The notes beneath the pieces were generated by a model. The model searched no databases. It saw nothing but the letters and a program-made list of their open reading frames with translations, and was not told the DNA's origin. The position numbers and the translations under genes are program-made. 64,000 nt of DNA from Lepidodermella squamata (lineage: Eukaryota; Gastrotricha). The stretch lies in the NCBI GenBank assembly GCA_047495785.1, contig JBLDXI010000064.1:372001-436000 (forward strand), written 5' to 3'. Below are positions 9,028 to 21,619 of this stretch, piece by piece. Position 1 is the first letter of the stretch. Each line of letters starts with the position of its first letter.

Positions 9028-11435
9028 GTTGCGCACCAAAGGTCCCACAGGGACGAAGTCCCCAATAAGCGACAGAGTACGGCGCATCAGCGACTGCTGA
9101 TGCAGAAGGGGTTATGGCCGCTTTGGAATACCTTGCTAGGGAAATTCCTGTGATACATGTAGAAAATCTAAAAATACCGAAAAATCGGGCAGGCTTTCAA
9201 GTGGCGGCTAGAAACTTTCCATTTTTGCCGCATCAATTGCTGATTTTTAAAAAATTAAAAACGAAAAAATCGCATTATTTATTACGCAATTGCGTAACTA
9301 CCTTGACCTAACGGCGCTAGGTCACCGGAGCCACTGCCGCGCGCTCTCGCGCGCGCACACGACACCTCTTGCGTAATCACCGGCGCTCTATTGTTAACTC
9401 ACGCGCTCCGTGGCAGCGCTAATAGCGCAACTGGTAGTGGCGCTCGAAACTTTTTATATGCCGTTAAAAACTTTTTATGAATTACCGGCTGCCTCCCTCC
9501 CCCGGGGGAGGGAGGCATCAGTTATCTTTCTTAAAAAACGTGATATTTAACTCCGGTTTGGAGGGTGGGGGAAATAAAAACCGGCCGACCTTATTTCATC
9601 AATAACTTCGCCAAAAATAATCCGAATTTGAAAATTTTTGCGGCAACCGGCAGCTGGTGCCCCGTTTTTCTAGATGGTTGCGCACCAAAGGTCCCACAGG
9701 GACGAAGTCCCCAATAAGCGACAGAGTACGGCGCATCAGCGACTGCTGATGCAGAAGGGGTTATGGCCGCTTTGGAATACCTTGCTAGGGAAATTCTTGT
9801 GATACTTGTAGAAAATCTAAAAATACCGAAAAATCGGGCAGGCTTTCAAGTGGCGGCTAGAAACTTTCCATTTTTGCCGCATCAATTGCTGATTTTTAAA
9901 AAATTAAAAACGAAAAAATCGCATTATTTATTACGCAATTGCGTAACTACCTTGACCTAACGGCGCTAGGTCACCGGAGCCGGTCGCCACTGCCGCACAC
10001 GACACCTCTTGCGTAATCACCGGCGCTCTATTGTTAACTCACGCGCTCCGTGGCAGCGCTAATAGCGCAACTGGTAGTGGCGCTCGAAACTTTTTATATG
10101 CCGTTAAAAACTTTTTATGAATTACCGGCTGCCTCCCTCCCCCGGGGGAGGGAGGCATCAGTTATCTTTCTTAAAAAACGTGATATTTAACTCCGGTTTG
10201 GAGGGTGGGGGAAATAAAAACCGGCCGACCTTATTTCATCAATAACTTCACCAAAAATAATCCGATTTTGAAAATTTTTGCGGCAACCGGCAGCTGGTGC
10301 CCCGTTTTTCTAGATGGTTGCGCACCAAAGGTCCCACAGGGACGGAGTCCCCAATACAAAATGCCGCATGCCGCTTTAGCTATCGCTGCCAAGCGTATGA
10401 GGTATATGGCGGTACTGCATTTTTCGCGCAGGGAAACGAATATTTCAGTTATAAATATGAAAAAAATACTGAAAAATCGGCAAGCTTTTCAAGTCTCAGG
10501 TAAAAACTTTCCAATATAATCGCAATAATTTCTGATTTTTAAACAATTAAAAACGAAAAAATCGCTTTATGAATGACGCAACTACTTGACCTAACGGCGC
10601 TAGGTCACCGCTGCCGTACGCCACCACCGCCGCGCGCGCGTCGGTCGCGCGCGCACACGACACCTATTGCGTAATCGCCGGCGCTCTATTGTTAACTCAC
10701 GCGCTCTGTGGCAGCGCTAGGAGCGCAACAGGTAGTGGCGCTCGAAACTTTTTATATGCCGTTAAAAACTTTTTATGAATTACCAGCTGCCTCCCTCCCC
10801 CGGGGGAGGGAGGCATCAGTTATCTTTCTTAAAAAACGTGATATTTAACTCCGGTTTGGAGGGTGGGGGAAATAAAAACCGGCCGACCTTATTTCATCAA
10901 TAACTTCACCAAAAATAATCCGAATTTGAAAATTTTTGCGGCAACCGGCAGCTGGTGCCCCGTTTCTCTAGATGATTGCGCACCAACGGTCCCACAGGGA
11001 CGGAGTCCCCAATAAGCGATAGAGTACGGCGCATCAGCTACTGCTGATGCGGAAGGGGTTATAGGAAATTTTGGGGAAACTCCTAGGGAAACTCCTGTGA
11101 TAGCTGTAAAATTGCAAAAAATACCAAAAAATCGGCCATGTTTCAAAACCTCCAATAACTTTTCTTCAAATATAACGAACAAACTACTGATTTTAAAACA
11201 TTTTAATACGAAAAAATCGCCTTTTCGGTTACACAATTGCGTAATTACGTTGACCTAACGGCGCTAGGTCACCGGAGCCAGTCGCCAGCGCCGCGCACAC
11301 GACCACAGAAGCGTAATCACCGGCGCTCTATTGTTACTGTGCGCACACTGTGGTTACGCCGTTGAAAACAATTTAACTATGACAAGCTGCCTCCCTCCCC
11401 GGGGGGAGGGAGGCATGAAGAACAAGGAAGTCAGT
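9027..11435 (+). repeat. Tandem U elements U7-U10, the last truncated
   Basis: U7 9027-9672, U8 9676-10312, U9 10316-10970 and U10 from 10974. U9 belongs to a third subfamily whose left part reads CCAATACAAAATGCCGC. U10 starts GATTGCGCACCAACGG and loses its right end shortly after a modified palindrome (about 11387-11414), where the 392-bp satellite begins. U10 and the start of the satellite recur inverted at 56969-58021. Confidence 0.8.
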
Positions 11436-13214
11436 GTTCGCCCGCGTGAACACTTGAAAAGTCAACGTTGACTAATCACCTGTTATTGGAGTATAGGCGT
11501 GGCCTATATCGTTAGAATCGGCGAAGAATTGTGCACATTTGGGCTGCTCACTGAGACGTGTGTGATGTTGTGAAGGGGATTGCGGCCGACAAACGTGTTT
11601 GCAACCAAGCTGTTAATAATCAGCGCGCGCACAACAAGTACGCACAATAACATGACTGTGCAACAAGGCTAATTTTTTATCATTTCAGCTTGTGCGTGTA
11701 TGAGCGTGTTTGATATTGAAAGTAATGGCAAAGAATTCTGCAGTTAATGATATAAAAATTATCTGCGCGCAGTTTTTGTTTCGCAGCGAATTGCGTGAAA
11801 ACACTTGGTAAATACGTCCTTCAATGTGTTCGCCCGCGTGAACAATTGAAAAGTCAACGTTGACTAATCACCTGTTATTGGAGTATAGGCGTGGCCTATA
11901 TCGTTAGAATCGGCGAAGAATTGTGCACATTTGGGCTGCTCACTGAGACGTGTGTGATGTTGTGAAGGGGATTGCGGCCGACAAACGTGTTTGCAACCAA
12001 GCTGTTAATAATCAGCGCGCGCACAACAAGTACGCACAATAACATGACTGTGCAACAAGGCTAATTTTTTATCATTTCAGCTTGTGCGTGTATGAGCGTG
12101 TTTGATATTGAAAGTAATGGCAAAGAATTCTGCAGTTAATGATATAAAAATTATCTGCGCGCAGCTTTTGTTTCGCAGCGAATTGCGTGAAAACACTTGG
12201 TAAATACGTCCTTCAATGTGTTCGCCCGCGTGAACAATTGAAAAGTCAACGTTGACTAATCACCTGTTATTGGAGTATAGGCGTGGCCTATATCGTTAGA
12301 ATCGGCGAAGAATTGTGCACATTTGGGCTGCTCACTGAGACGTGTGTGATGTTGTGAAGGGGATTGCGGCCGACAAACGTGTTTGCAACCAAGCTGTTAA
12401 TAATCAGCGCGCGCACAACAAGTACGCACAATAACATGACTGTGCAACAAGGCTAATTTTTTATCATTTCAGCTTGTGCGTGTATGAGCGTGTTTGATAT
12501 TGAAAGTAATGGCAAAGAATTCTGCAGTTAATGATATAAAAATTATCTGCGCGCAGCTTTTGTTTCGCAGCGAATTGCGTGAAAACACTTGGTAAATACG
12601 TCCTTCAATGTGTTCGCCCGCGTGAACAATTGAAAAGTCAACGTTGACTAATCACCTGTTATTGGAGTATAGGCGTGGCCTATATCGTTAGAATCGGCGA
12701 AGAATTGTGCACATTTGGGCTGCTCACTGAGACGTGTGTGATGTTGTGAAGGGGATTGCGGCCGACAAACGTGTTTGCAACCAAGCTGTTAATAATCAGC
12801 GCGCGCACAACAAGTACGCACAATAACATGACTGTGCAACAAGGCTAATTTTTTATCATTTCAGCTTGTGCGTGTATGAGCGTGTTTGATATTGAAAGTA
12901 ATGGCAAAGAATTCTGCAGTTAATGATATAAAAATTATCTGCGCGCAGCTTTTGTTTCGCAGCGAATTGCGTGAAAACACTTGGTAAATACGTCCTTCAA
13001 TGTGTTCGCCCGCGTGAACAATTGAAAAGTCAACGTTGACTAATCACCTGTTATTGGAGTATAGGCGTGGCCTATATCGTTAGAATCGGCGAAGAATTGT
13101 GCACATTTGGGCTGCTCACTGAGACGTGTGTGATGTTGTGAAGGGGATTGCGGCCGACAAACGTGTTTGCAACCAAGCTGTTAATAATCAGCGCGCGCAC
13201 AACAAGTACGCACA
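11436..13214 (+). repeat. 392-bp satellite, about 4.5 units
   Basis: Direct repeats with a 392-bp period: GTTCGCCCGCG recurs at 11436, 11828, 12220, 12612 and 13004. Units are nearly identical. The first unit differs from later ones by a single base in the GCGCAGTTTTTG stretch, which marks it as the source or partner of the inverted copy at 57200. No gene is visible. The last unit is cut at ACAAGTACG and fused to a U fragment. Confidence 0.9.
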
Positions 13215-13704
13215 AGTACGGAGTCCCCAATAAGCGACAGAGTACGGCGCATCAGTGACTGCTGATGCAGAAGGGGTTATGGCCGCTTTGGAATACCTTG
13301 CTAGGGAAATTCCTGTGATACATGTAGAAATTCTAAAAATACCGAAAAATCCGGCAGGCTTTCAAGTGGCAGGTAGAAACTTTTCATTTTTGCCGCACCA
13401 ATCGCTGATTTTTAAAGAATTAAAAACGAAAAAATCGCTTTATTTATTACGCAATTGCGTAACTACCTTGACCTAACGGCGCTAGGTCACCAGTCCGGTC
13501 GCCACCGCCGCCATCACGACAGTGTTAACGTAATCACTAGCACTCTTCTATAACCGCACGCACGCTGTGACAGCGCTATCAGCGAAAGAAGTATTGCCGT
13601 GAAAAACTTTTTATCAATTACAGGCTGCCTCCCTCCCCCGGGGGAGGGAGGCATCACTTATCTTCATTAGGGAGCAAGACATTTCTGAAAATCTAGCAAA
13701 ATTC
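13215..13704 (+). repeat. U-element left-part fragment joining two satellites
   Basis: Begins inside the U left hairpin (GGAGTCCCCAATAAGCG), runs through the 26-bp palindrome near 13626-13651 and stops after about 50 further bases, where the 425-bp satellite starts. It lacks both U termini. The same fragment with the same end points is at 23092-23580, so it duplicated with the satellite block and did not insert twice. Open frames in it are shared with other U copies and are not credible genes. Confidence 0.8.
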
Positions 13705-16700
13705 GTACTCGCAACGCTGTCCGTAGCGTGATTTACGTTTAAAAACAACATGTACGCACGTTGTTCGCACACGCGAACACGCGGAAATTTCACAGCTGCG
13801 GTTGAACTGTCAAACGTAATATAGAAGTGTCCTATATCATTAGAAATGGCGAAGAATTCTGCACATTTTCATCATTTAACCATAAATAACTGATGCAGTG
13901 CGCGATATCGGTGCCAGAAAAAGTGTTTGTTCGCAAAATAATTAATAATTACCGCGCGCGCACCGCATACACATGCACACGCATTTACACCAAGTGCACA
14001 GTGAACTACATGTTAAACATCTGTAGTATTTTTTTACCAGCGTTAACCTGTAGCTGTGTCGACATGTTTCATAAAAAAGTGAATGGCGAAGAAATCTGGT
14101 TTTAAACCTGCTACATTTGTCATTGCGATGTACTCGCAACGCTGTCCGCAGCGTGATTGACGTTTAAAAACAACATGTACGCACGTTGTTCGCACACGCG
14201 AACACGCGGAAATTTCACAGCTGCGGTTGAACTGTCAAACGTAATATAGAAGTGTCCTATATCATTAGAAATGGCGAAGAATTCTGCACATTTTCATCAT
14301 TTAACCATAAATAACTGATGCAGTGCGCGATATCGGTGCCAGAAAAAGTGTTTGTTCGCAAAATAATTAATAATTACCGCGCGCGCACCGCATACACATG
14401 CACACGCATTTACACCAAGTGCACAGTGAACTACATGTTAAACATCTGTAGTATTTTTTTACCAGCGTTAACCTGTAGCTGTGTCGACATGTTTCATAAA
14501 AAAGTGAATGGCGAAGAAATCTGGTTTTAAACCTGCTACATTTGTCATTGCGATGTACTCGCAACGCTGTCCGCAGCGTGATTTACGTTTAAAAACAACA
14601 TGTACGCACGTTGTTCGCACACGCGAACACGCGGAAATTTCACAGCTGCGGTTGAACTGTCAAACGTAATATAGAAGTGTCCTATATCATTAGAAATGGC
14701 GAAGAATTCTGCACATTTTCATCATTTAACCATAAATAACTGATGCAGTGCGCGATATCGGTGCCAGAAAAAGTGTTTGTTCGCAAAATAATTAATAATT
14801 ACCGCGCGCGCACCGCATACACATGCACACGCATTTACACCAAGTGCACAGTGAACTACATGTTAAACATCTGTAGTATTTTTTTACCAGCGTTAACCTG
14901 TAGCTGTGTCGACATGTTTCATAAAAAAGTGAATGGCGAAGAAATCTGGTTTTAAACCTGCTACATTTGTCATTGCGATGTACTCGCAACGCTGTCCGCA
15001 GCGTGATTTACGTTTAAAAACAACATGTACGCACGTTGTTCGCACACGCGAACACGCGGAAATTTCACAGCTGCGGTTGAACTGTCAAACGTAATATAGA
15101 AGTGTCCTATATCATTAGAAATGGCGAAGAATTCTGCACATTTTCATCATTTAACCATAAATAACTGATGCAGTGCGCGATATCGGTGCCAGAAAAAGTG
15201 TTTGTTCGCAAAATAATTAATAATTACCGCGCGCGCACCGCATACACATGCACACGCATTTACACCAAGTGCACAGTGAACTACATGTTAAACATCTGTA
15301 GTATTTTTTTACCAGCGTTAACCTGTAGCTGTGTCGACATGTTTCATAAAAAAGTGAATGGCGAAGAAATCTGGTTTTAAACCTGCTACATTTGTCATTG
15401 CGATGTACTCGCAACGCTGTCCGCAGCGTGATTTACGTTTAAAAACAACATGTACGCACGTTGTTCGCACACGCGAACACGCGGAAATTTCACAGCTGCG
15501 GTTGAACTGTCAAACGTAATATAGAAGTGTCCTATATCATTAGAAATGGCGAAGAATTCTGCACATTTTCATCATTTAACCATAAATAACTGATGCAGTG
15601 CGCGATATCGGTGCCAGAAAAAGTGTTTGTTCGCAAAATAATTAATAATTACAGCGCGCGCACCGCATACACATGCACACGCATTTACACCAAGTGCACA
15701 GTGAACTACATGTTAAACATCTGTAGTATTTTTTTACCAGCGTTAACCTGTAGCTGTGTCGACATGTTTCATAAAAAAGTGAATGGCGAAGAAATCTGGT
15801 TTTAAACCTGCTACATTTGTCATTGCGATGTACTCGCAACGCTGTCCGCAGCGTGATTGACGTTTAAAAACAACATGTACGCACGTTGTTCGCACACGCG
15901 AACACGCGGAAATTTCACAGCTGCGGTTGAACTGTCAAACGTAATATAGAAGTGTCCTATATCATTAGAAATGGCGAAGAATTCTGCTCATTTTCATCAT
16001 TTAACCATAAATAACTGATGCAGTGCGCGATATCGGTGCCGGAAAAAGTGTTTGTTCGCAAAATAATTAATAATCACCGCGCGCGCACCGCATACACATG
16101 CACACGCATTTACACCAAGTGCACAGTGAACTACACGTTAAACATCTGTAGTATTTTTTTACCAGCGTTAACCTGTAGCTGTGTCGACATGTTTCATAAA
16201 AAAGTGAATGGCGAAGAAATCTGGTTTTAAACCTGCTACATTTGTCATTGCGATGTACTCGCAACGCTGTCCGCAGCGTGATTTACGTTTAAAAACAACA
16301 TGTACGCACGTTGTTCGCACACGCGAACACGCGGAAATTTCACAGCTGCGGTTGAACTGTCAAACGTAATATAGAAGTGTCCTATATCATTAGAAATGGC
16401 GAAGAATTCTGCACATTTTCATCATTTAACCATAAATAACTGATGCAGTGCGCGATATCGGTGCCAGAAAAAGTGTTTGTTCGCAAAATAATTAATAATT
16501 ACCGCGCGCGCACCGCATACACATGCACACGCATTTACACCAAGTGCACAGTGAACTACATGTTAAACATCTGTAGTATTTTTTTACCAGCGTTAACCTG
16601 TAGCTGTGTCGACATGTTTCATAAAAAAGTGAATGGCGAAGAAATCTGGTTTTAAACCTGCTACATTTGTCATTGCGATGTACTCGCAACGCTGTCCGCA

Positions 16701-19144
16701 GCGTGATTGACGTTTAAAAACAACATGTACGCACGTTGTTCGCACACGCGAACACGCGGAAATTTCACAGCTGCGGTTGAACTGTCAAACGTAATATAGA
16801 AGTGTCCTATATCATTAGAAATGGCGAAGAATTCTGCTCATTTTCATCATTTAACCATAAATAACTGATGCAGTGCGCGATATCGGTGCCGGAAAAAGTG
16901 TTTGTTCGCAAAATAATTAATAATCACCGCGCGCGCACCGCATACACATGCACACGCATTTACACCAAGTGCACAGTGAACTACACGTTAAACATCTGTA
17001 GTATTTTTTTACCAGCGTTAACCTGTAGCTGTGTCGACATGTTTCATAAAAAAGTGAATGGCGAAGAAATCTGGTTTTAAACCTGCTACATTTGTCATTG
17101 CGATGTACTCGCAACGCTGTCCGCAGCGTGATTGACGTTTAAAAACAACATGTACGCACGTTGTTCGCACACGCGAACACGCGGAAATTTCACAGCTGCG
17201 GTTGAACTGTCAAACGTAATATAGAAGTGTCCTATATCATTAGAAATGGCGAAGAATTCTGCTCATTTTCATCATTTAACCATAAATAACTGATGCAGTG
17301 CGCGATATCGGTGCCGGAAAAAGTGTTTGTTCGCAAAATAATTAATAATCACCGCGCGCGCACCGCATACACATGCACACGCATTTACACCAAGTGCACA
17401 GTGAACTACACGTTAAACATCTGTAGTATTTTTTTACCAGCGTTAACCTGTAGCTGTGTCGACATGTTTCATAAAAAAGTGAATGGCGAAGAAATCTGGT
17501 TTTAAACCTGCTACATTTGTCATTGCGATGTACTCGCAACGCTGTCCGCAGCGTGATTGACGTTTAAAAACAACATGTACGCACGTTGTTCGCACACGCG
17601 AACACGCGGAAATTTCACAGCTGCGGTTGAACTGTCAAACGTAATATAGAAGTGTCCTATATCATTAGAAATGGCGAAGAATTCTGCTCATTTTCATCAT
17701 TTAACCATAAATAACTGATGCAGTGCGCGATATCGGTGCCGGAAAAAGTGTTTGTTCGCAAAATAATTAATAATCACCGCGCGCGCACCGCATACACATG
17801 CACACGCATTTACACCCATTTACACCAAGTGCACAGTGAACTACACGTTAAACATCTGTAGTATTTTTTTACCAGCGTTAACCTGTAGCTGTGTCGACAT
17901 GTTTCATAAAAAAGTGAATGGCGAAGAAATCTGGTTTTAAACCTGCTACATTTGTCATTGCGATGTACTCGCAACGCTGTCCGCAGCGTGATTGACGTTT
18001 AAAAACAACATGTACGCACGTTGTTCGCACACGCGAACACGCGGAAATTTCACAGCTGCGGTTGAACTGTCAAACGTAATATAGAAGTGTCCTATATCAT
18101 TAGAAATGGCGAAGAATTCTGCTCATTTTCATCATTTAACCATAAATAACTGATGCAGTGCGCGATATCGGTGCCGGAAAAAGTGTTTGTTCGCAAAATA
18201 ATTAATAATCACCGCGCGCGCACCGCATACACATGCACACGCATTTACACCAAGTGCACAGTGAACTACACGTTAAACATCTGTAGTATTTTTTTACCAG
18301 CGTTAACCTGTAGCTGTGTCGACATGTTTCATAAAAAAGTGAATGGCGAAGAAATCTGGTTTTAAACCTGCTACATTTGTCATTGCGATGTACTCGCAAC
18401 GCTGTCCGCAGCGTGATTTACGTTTAAAAACAACATGTACGCACGTTGTTCGCACACGCGAACACGCGGAAATTTCACAGCTGCGGTTGAACTGTCAAAC
18501 GTAATATAGAAGTGTCCTATATCATTAGAAATGGCGAAGAATTCTGCACATTTTCATCATTTAACCATAAATAACTGATGCAGTGCGCGATATCGGTGCC
18601 AGAAAAAGTGTTTGTTCGCAAAATAATTAATAATTACCGCGCGCGCACCGCATACACATGCACACGCATTTACACCAAGTGCACAGTGAACTACATGTTA
18701 AACATCTGTAGTATTTTTTTACCAGCGTTAACCTGTAGCTGTGTCGACATGTTTCATAAAAAAGTGAATGGCGAAGAAATCTGGTTTTAAACCTGCTACA
18801 TTTGTCATTGCGATGTACTCGCAACGCTGTCCGCAGCGTGATTTACGTTTAAAAACAACATGTACGCACGTTGTTCGCACACGCGAACACGCGGAAATTT
18901 CACAGCTGCGGTTGAACTGTCAAACGTAATATAGAAGTGTCCTATATCATTAGAAATGGCGAAGAATTCTGCTCATTTTCATCATTTAACCATAAATAAC
19001 TGATGCAGTGCGCGATATCGGTGCCGGAAAAAGTGTTTGTTCGCAAAATAATTAATAATCACCGCGCGCGCACCGCATACACATGCACACGCATTTACAC
19101 CAAGTGCACAGTGAACTACACGTTAAACATCTGTAGTATTTTTT
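13705..19144 (+). repeat. 425-bp satellite array 1, about 12.8 units
   Basis: Head-to-tail 425-bp units starting GTACTCGCAACGC and containing an alternating CGCGCGCAC tract and a TGCACACGCATTTACACC stretch. Two main variant haplotypes are linked across several positions: type A (GTGCCAGAAAAAG, AATTACCGC, TTCTGCACA) and type B (GTGCCGGAAAAAG, AATCACCGC, TTCTGCTCA, TACACGTT). Units near 16018, 16868, 17293, 17718 and 18153 are type B. One unit has a 10-bp duplication (CATTTACACC) near 17811. Each unit has a 70-codon open frame on + and a 65-codon one on -; they are unlikely to be genes. Confidence 0.95.
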
Positions 19145-19353
19145 AGGCTGAACTTTCTCAGCAGCGCGACCACAACGAGACACAGCGATTAAACGATTTC
19201 CTTGGTTTATTTCACTTAAATCTCTTTCGGCATGTGACAATCGATATATTATCTCTTGTTATATTCACGAATGATGAAAATGGGCAATTGTTTTTAGGCA
19301 TTCTTCGGCATTCTTTCAGCATCGGAAGAAAGTGTATTTCACCGTGAAATAAA

Positions 19354-19584
19354 TCAGTCCAGCATCGGAAGATCGTCGTTTTCAACAGCGTTGTTGGCTG
19401 TTCGGCTCGGCTGTCGCTCGGCTGCGTCGGCTGTGTCGCCGACATCAGGTTTAAGGTAAATCACTCGGACATTCGCACCGATCACCCAGTAAACGTTGTC
19501 TAATACTGGATCAACGCGGGCTGGAAGTGAAACGACGGCACCTCCGGCCAATTCGACGTCAACGAAACAGTTATTATCAGTCAT
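19354..19584 (-). CDS. Small acidic protein of cassette copy 1, unknown
   Basis: A 76-codon frame starting MTDNNCFVDVELAGGAVVSL and ending acidic (NDDLPMLD). I do not recognise a family. The first half has a beta-strand-like alternating pattern with a 'YWVIGANVRVIYL' stretch; the tail is probably disordered. It is the outermost gene of the cassette, and its stop is about 210 bp from the satellite junction. It could be the last exon of a longer gene or a spurious frame; its identical copy at 29645-29875 adds no evidence because the duplication is recent. Confidence 0.3.
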   Translation of the reverse strand: MTDNNCFVDVELAGGAVVSLPARVDPVLDNVYWVIGANVRVIYLKPDVGDTADAAERQPSRTANNAVENDDLPMLD

Positions 19585-20181
19585 TTAAGATTCTAAATGT
19601 CAAATGTTGATTAGGTATAATTATAATTAAAATATATTAATTAATTAAAATATATATACGGATATTTTCATTACGGATGAGTGAATAAACAGGATTGTAA
19701 ATAGCTGTACTAATAAAGCTCAATAAAATACTGCAATAATATTCACTAAAAGTAATGCAACAATGCCGAGTGAACACGAGTGACTATAACCTGAGGATTA
19801 CGTATTGTTCTTTGAAATAAGATCAATCGTCTTTCTTATCCGCACCAGTACTTTCCGTTACAGCGTCATTTCATCGACTACAGCGACTGCGAGCGTAACC
19901 GTCGGAGCACTTTCGGCGACGAGTCGGCGATGTGTAACGGTCGGCCACTGCATAACTGCGCAATGCGTAATGGGACAGACAGTTATCCCAACTCAGACGA
20001 TCATTTCTAATTATGCGCAATTCTATCACTATTTGAATTTCAACGCAGCTTTCTTCTTGAAATTTTTCTTTGCTATAATTAACCAATTGATTTAACCTCA
20101 CCTCATGTTCTATTTATCAAATAGTTACCAGCTTTTATTGAAAAATACTCAACGTTCAGTCTATGGCTAAACCGGAAGAGT

Positions 20182-21315
20182 ATGTTTTTAAAAAATTGGG
20201 ACCAAGTTAATAACAATATGTCTTACTGCAGCTATTCATTAGTTGGCATGTATCTAAAAACAAACAAGCTTGCCCGTGCTTCTCAAGAAGTCAACGTCGA
20301 ATCTCGCCGTATCAGTCTCGACTCCGTCCCAGCCGAACCGGTTGATGGTCAGCGCATCGAGGGTATACTACTATTGTCAAAACGTCGCAGTGCTGATCAA
20401 AGCCGACCTAAAGCCACCGCGACTGGTTTGAACCCCAGGGCTTCGAGCGCTCCACGAGTTGAAAATGCCTACTTGAGATTCATGGTTTTTGGGTGAGTTA
20501 ATTAACGATGAAGTTGTATGCCATTTCTAAGTTTTTTTTCTCCTAGATGTGTCGATGAAAGCGACGAAGCATTTGTTGTCGTCGTGAAAGACACACCGGC
20601 TGGTCGTCTAGCGCTGTCGTTCGGCGATCAAATAACGCCTGGGGCTCGGCTGTCAATTAGCAACCCAGTATCCGTAAGCCGGTGGAAAACGATGAAAGTC
20701 ATTGGCACTGATTGCCTTGTTCCTGCGGTTTCGCCTGTCCCCAGAAGCGTTGTCGAGCTCCCGTTCGAAGGCATCCCTCTTGCTGAGCGATTTCACGCCT
20801 TTCGCGCTGACATCGATGAATTGGAGGTCATGGAGGTGGCTTTTTGCACTGCATGCGGCCGAAGCTGTGATGGCAGGTATGGCACCTGTTGCAGTTGTGT
20901 CGGCGGTTTTCGCTTTGTCACCATCAAGACGCTGCCTGGCATTCGCGTGAAAGCGACGGCTTTTCGTGGTCTCAGCGCTGCTGTCTACTATTCTGTAGAA
21001 CTTGCCCGCCGCTTGGTTCCCGAGCAAGTTCTTCAAGGCGACTGCGACTACGGCATCGTGACTCGCCACATTCGCCGGTCGATCGAGGCGCACCGCGGCG
21101 GTTTTCGAGCTATTTTCTGGGCCAAACCGGCGAAAGCACCGGATTCTGATGTGCCGTCGTTTCATCGGATCCACATCGCACGCCTTATTCCCTTGGGTGA
21201 CCCGCTCCCGATGCTAGCGATTGGTGATGCTGTTGTGCCGCCAGTGCCTGCTGAGCGAGTTTTTGAAGCTGCGAACGACAATCAGCTGCCTGCAGATGGT
21301 ACCGCCACCGTCTAG
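20182..21315 (+). CDS. Possible OB-fold/zinc-ribbon protein (359 aa), copy 1
   Basis: Two exons, 20182-20492 and 20547-21315, with a 54-nt intron (GGTGAGTTAA donor, TTTTTTTTCTCCTAG acceptor, phase 2) that joins ...RFMVF-G-CVDESDEAF in frame. From about residue 97 an alternating hydrophobic pattern (FVVVVKDTP, GRLALSFGD, 'PGARLSISNPVSV') resembles an OB-fold of the replication-protein-A kind. A C-x2-C...C-x2-C zinc-ribbon-like cluster follows (FCTACGRSC...CCSC), an order seen in RPA large subunits. Single-stranded-DNA binding is a guess from that shape. The N-terminal ~95 residues are low-complexity and basic. The start is the first ATG of the frame; an earlier exon is possible. It is convergent with the minus-strand gene at 21620. 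Confidence 0.5.
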
Positions 21316-21487
21316 GCCAATAATTTTGAGAGTGGATTAAACTCCTCATAAGCCTCATAATCGCCTTGTTGGCAGCATTTGTTCAGAATTTTCGTCCTGT
21401 TTGTATTTTATGTGCGCAATTATGTTATGTTCTAGTAGCGTGTTAGTGAAATGCAGGCGTAATACCTCCATATTAATTGTTAATCAA

Positions 21488-21493
21488 AATAAA
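21488..21493 (+). terminator. Candidate polyadenylation signal
   Basis: AATAAA 173 nt after the stop of the plus-strand cassette gene and before the convergent minus-strand gene. The identical site in copy 2 is at 31779-31784. It is supported by position only. Confidence 0.3.
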
Positions 21494-21619
21494 AATTTCA
21501 AATCTGTACAAGATCACCTTCGTTTTACTTATTCGAACAAAGCTTCCTCAATGAGCCAACAACAAGGCTTCACCGGTTACCAACAAAGCTACAAAAAACG
21601 CAACAAAACATGAAGGCAT

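Noticed and set aside
11436-13214. CRISPR-like regular repetition
   Set aside because: Units are 392 bp with no alternating short repeat and unique spacer; the sequence is eukaryotic satellite.
19871-20101. Possible LDL-receptor class A-like cysteine pattern around 19870-20000
   Set aside because: One frame gives a few Cys and Asp residues, but the six-cysteine spacing is not met and no splice sites frame it.
20653-21174. 173-codon minus-strand frame opposite the cassette gene (also at 30944-31465)
   Set aside because: Shadow of the GC-rich plus-strand exon, which has splice sites and domain-like composition.
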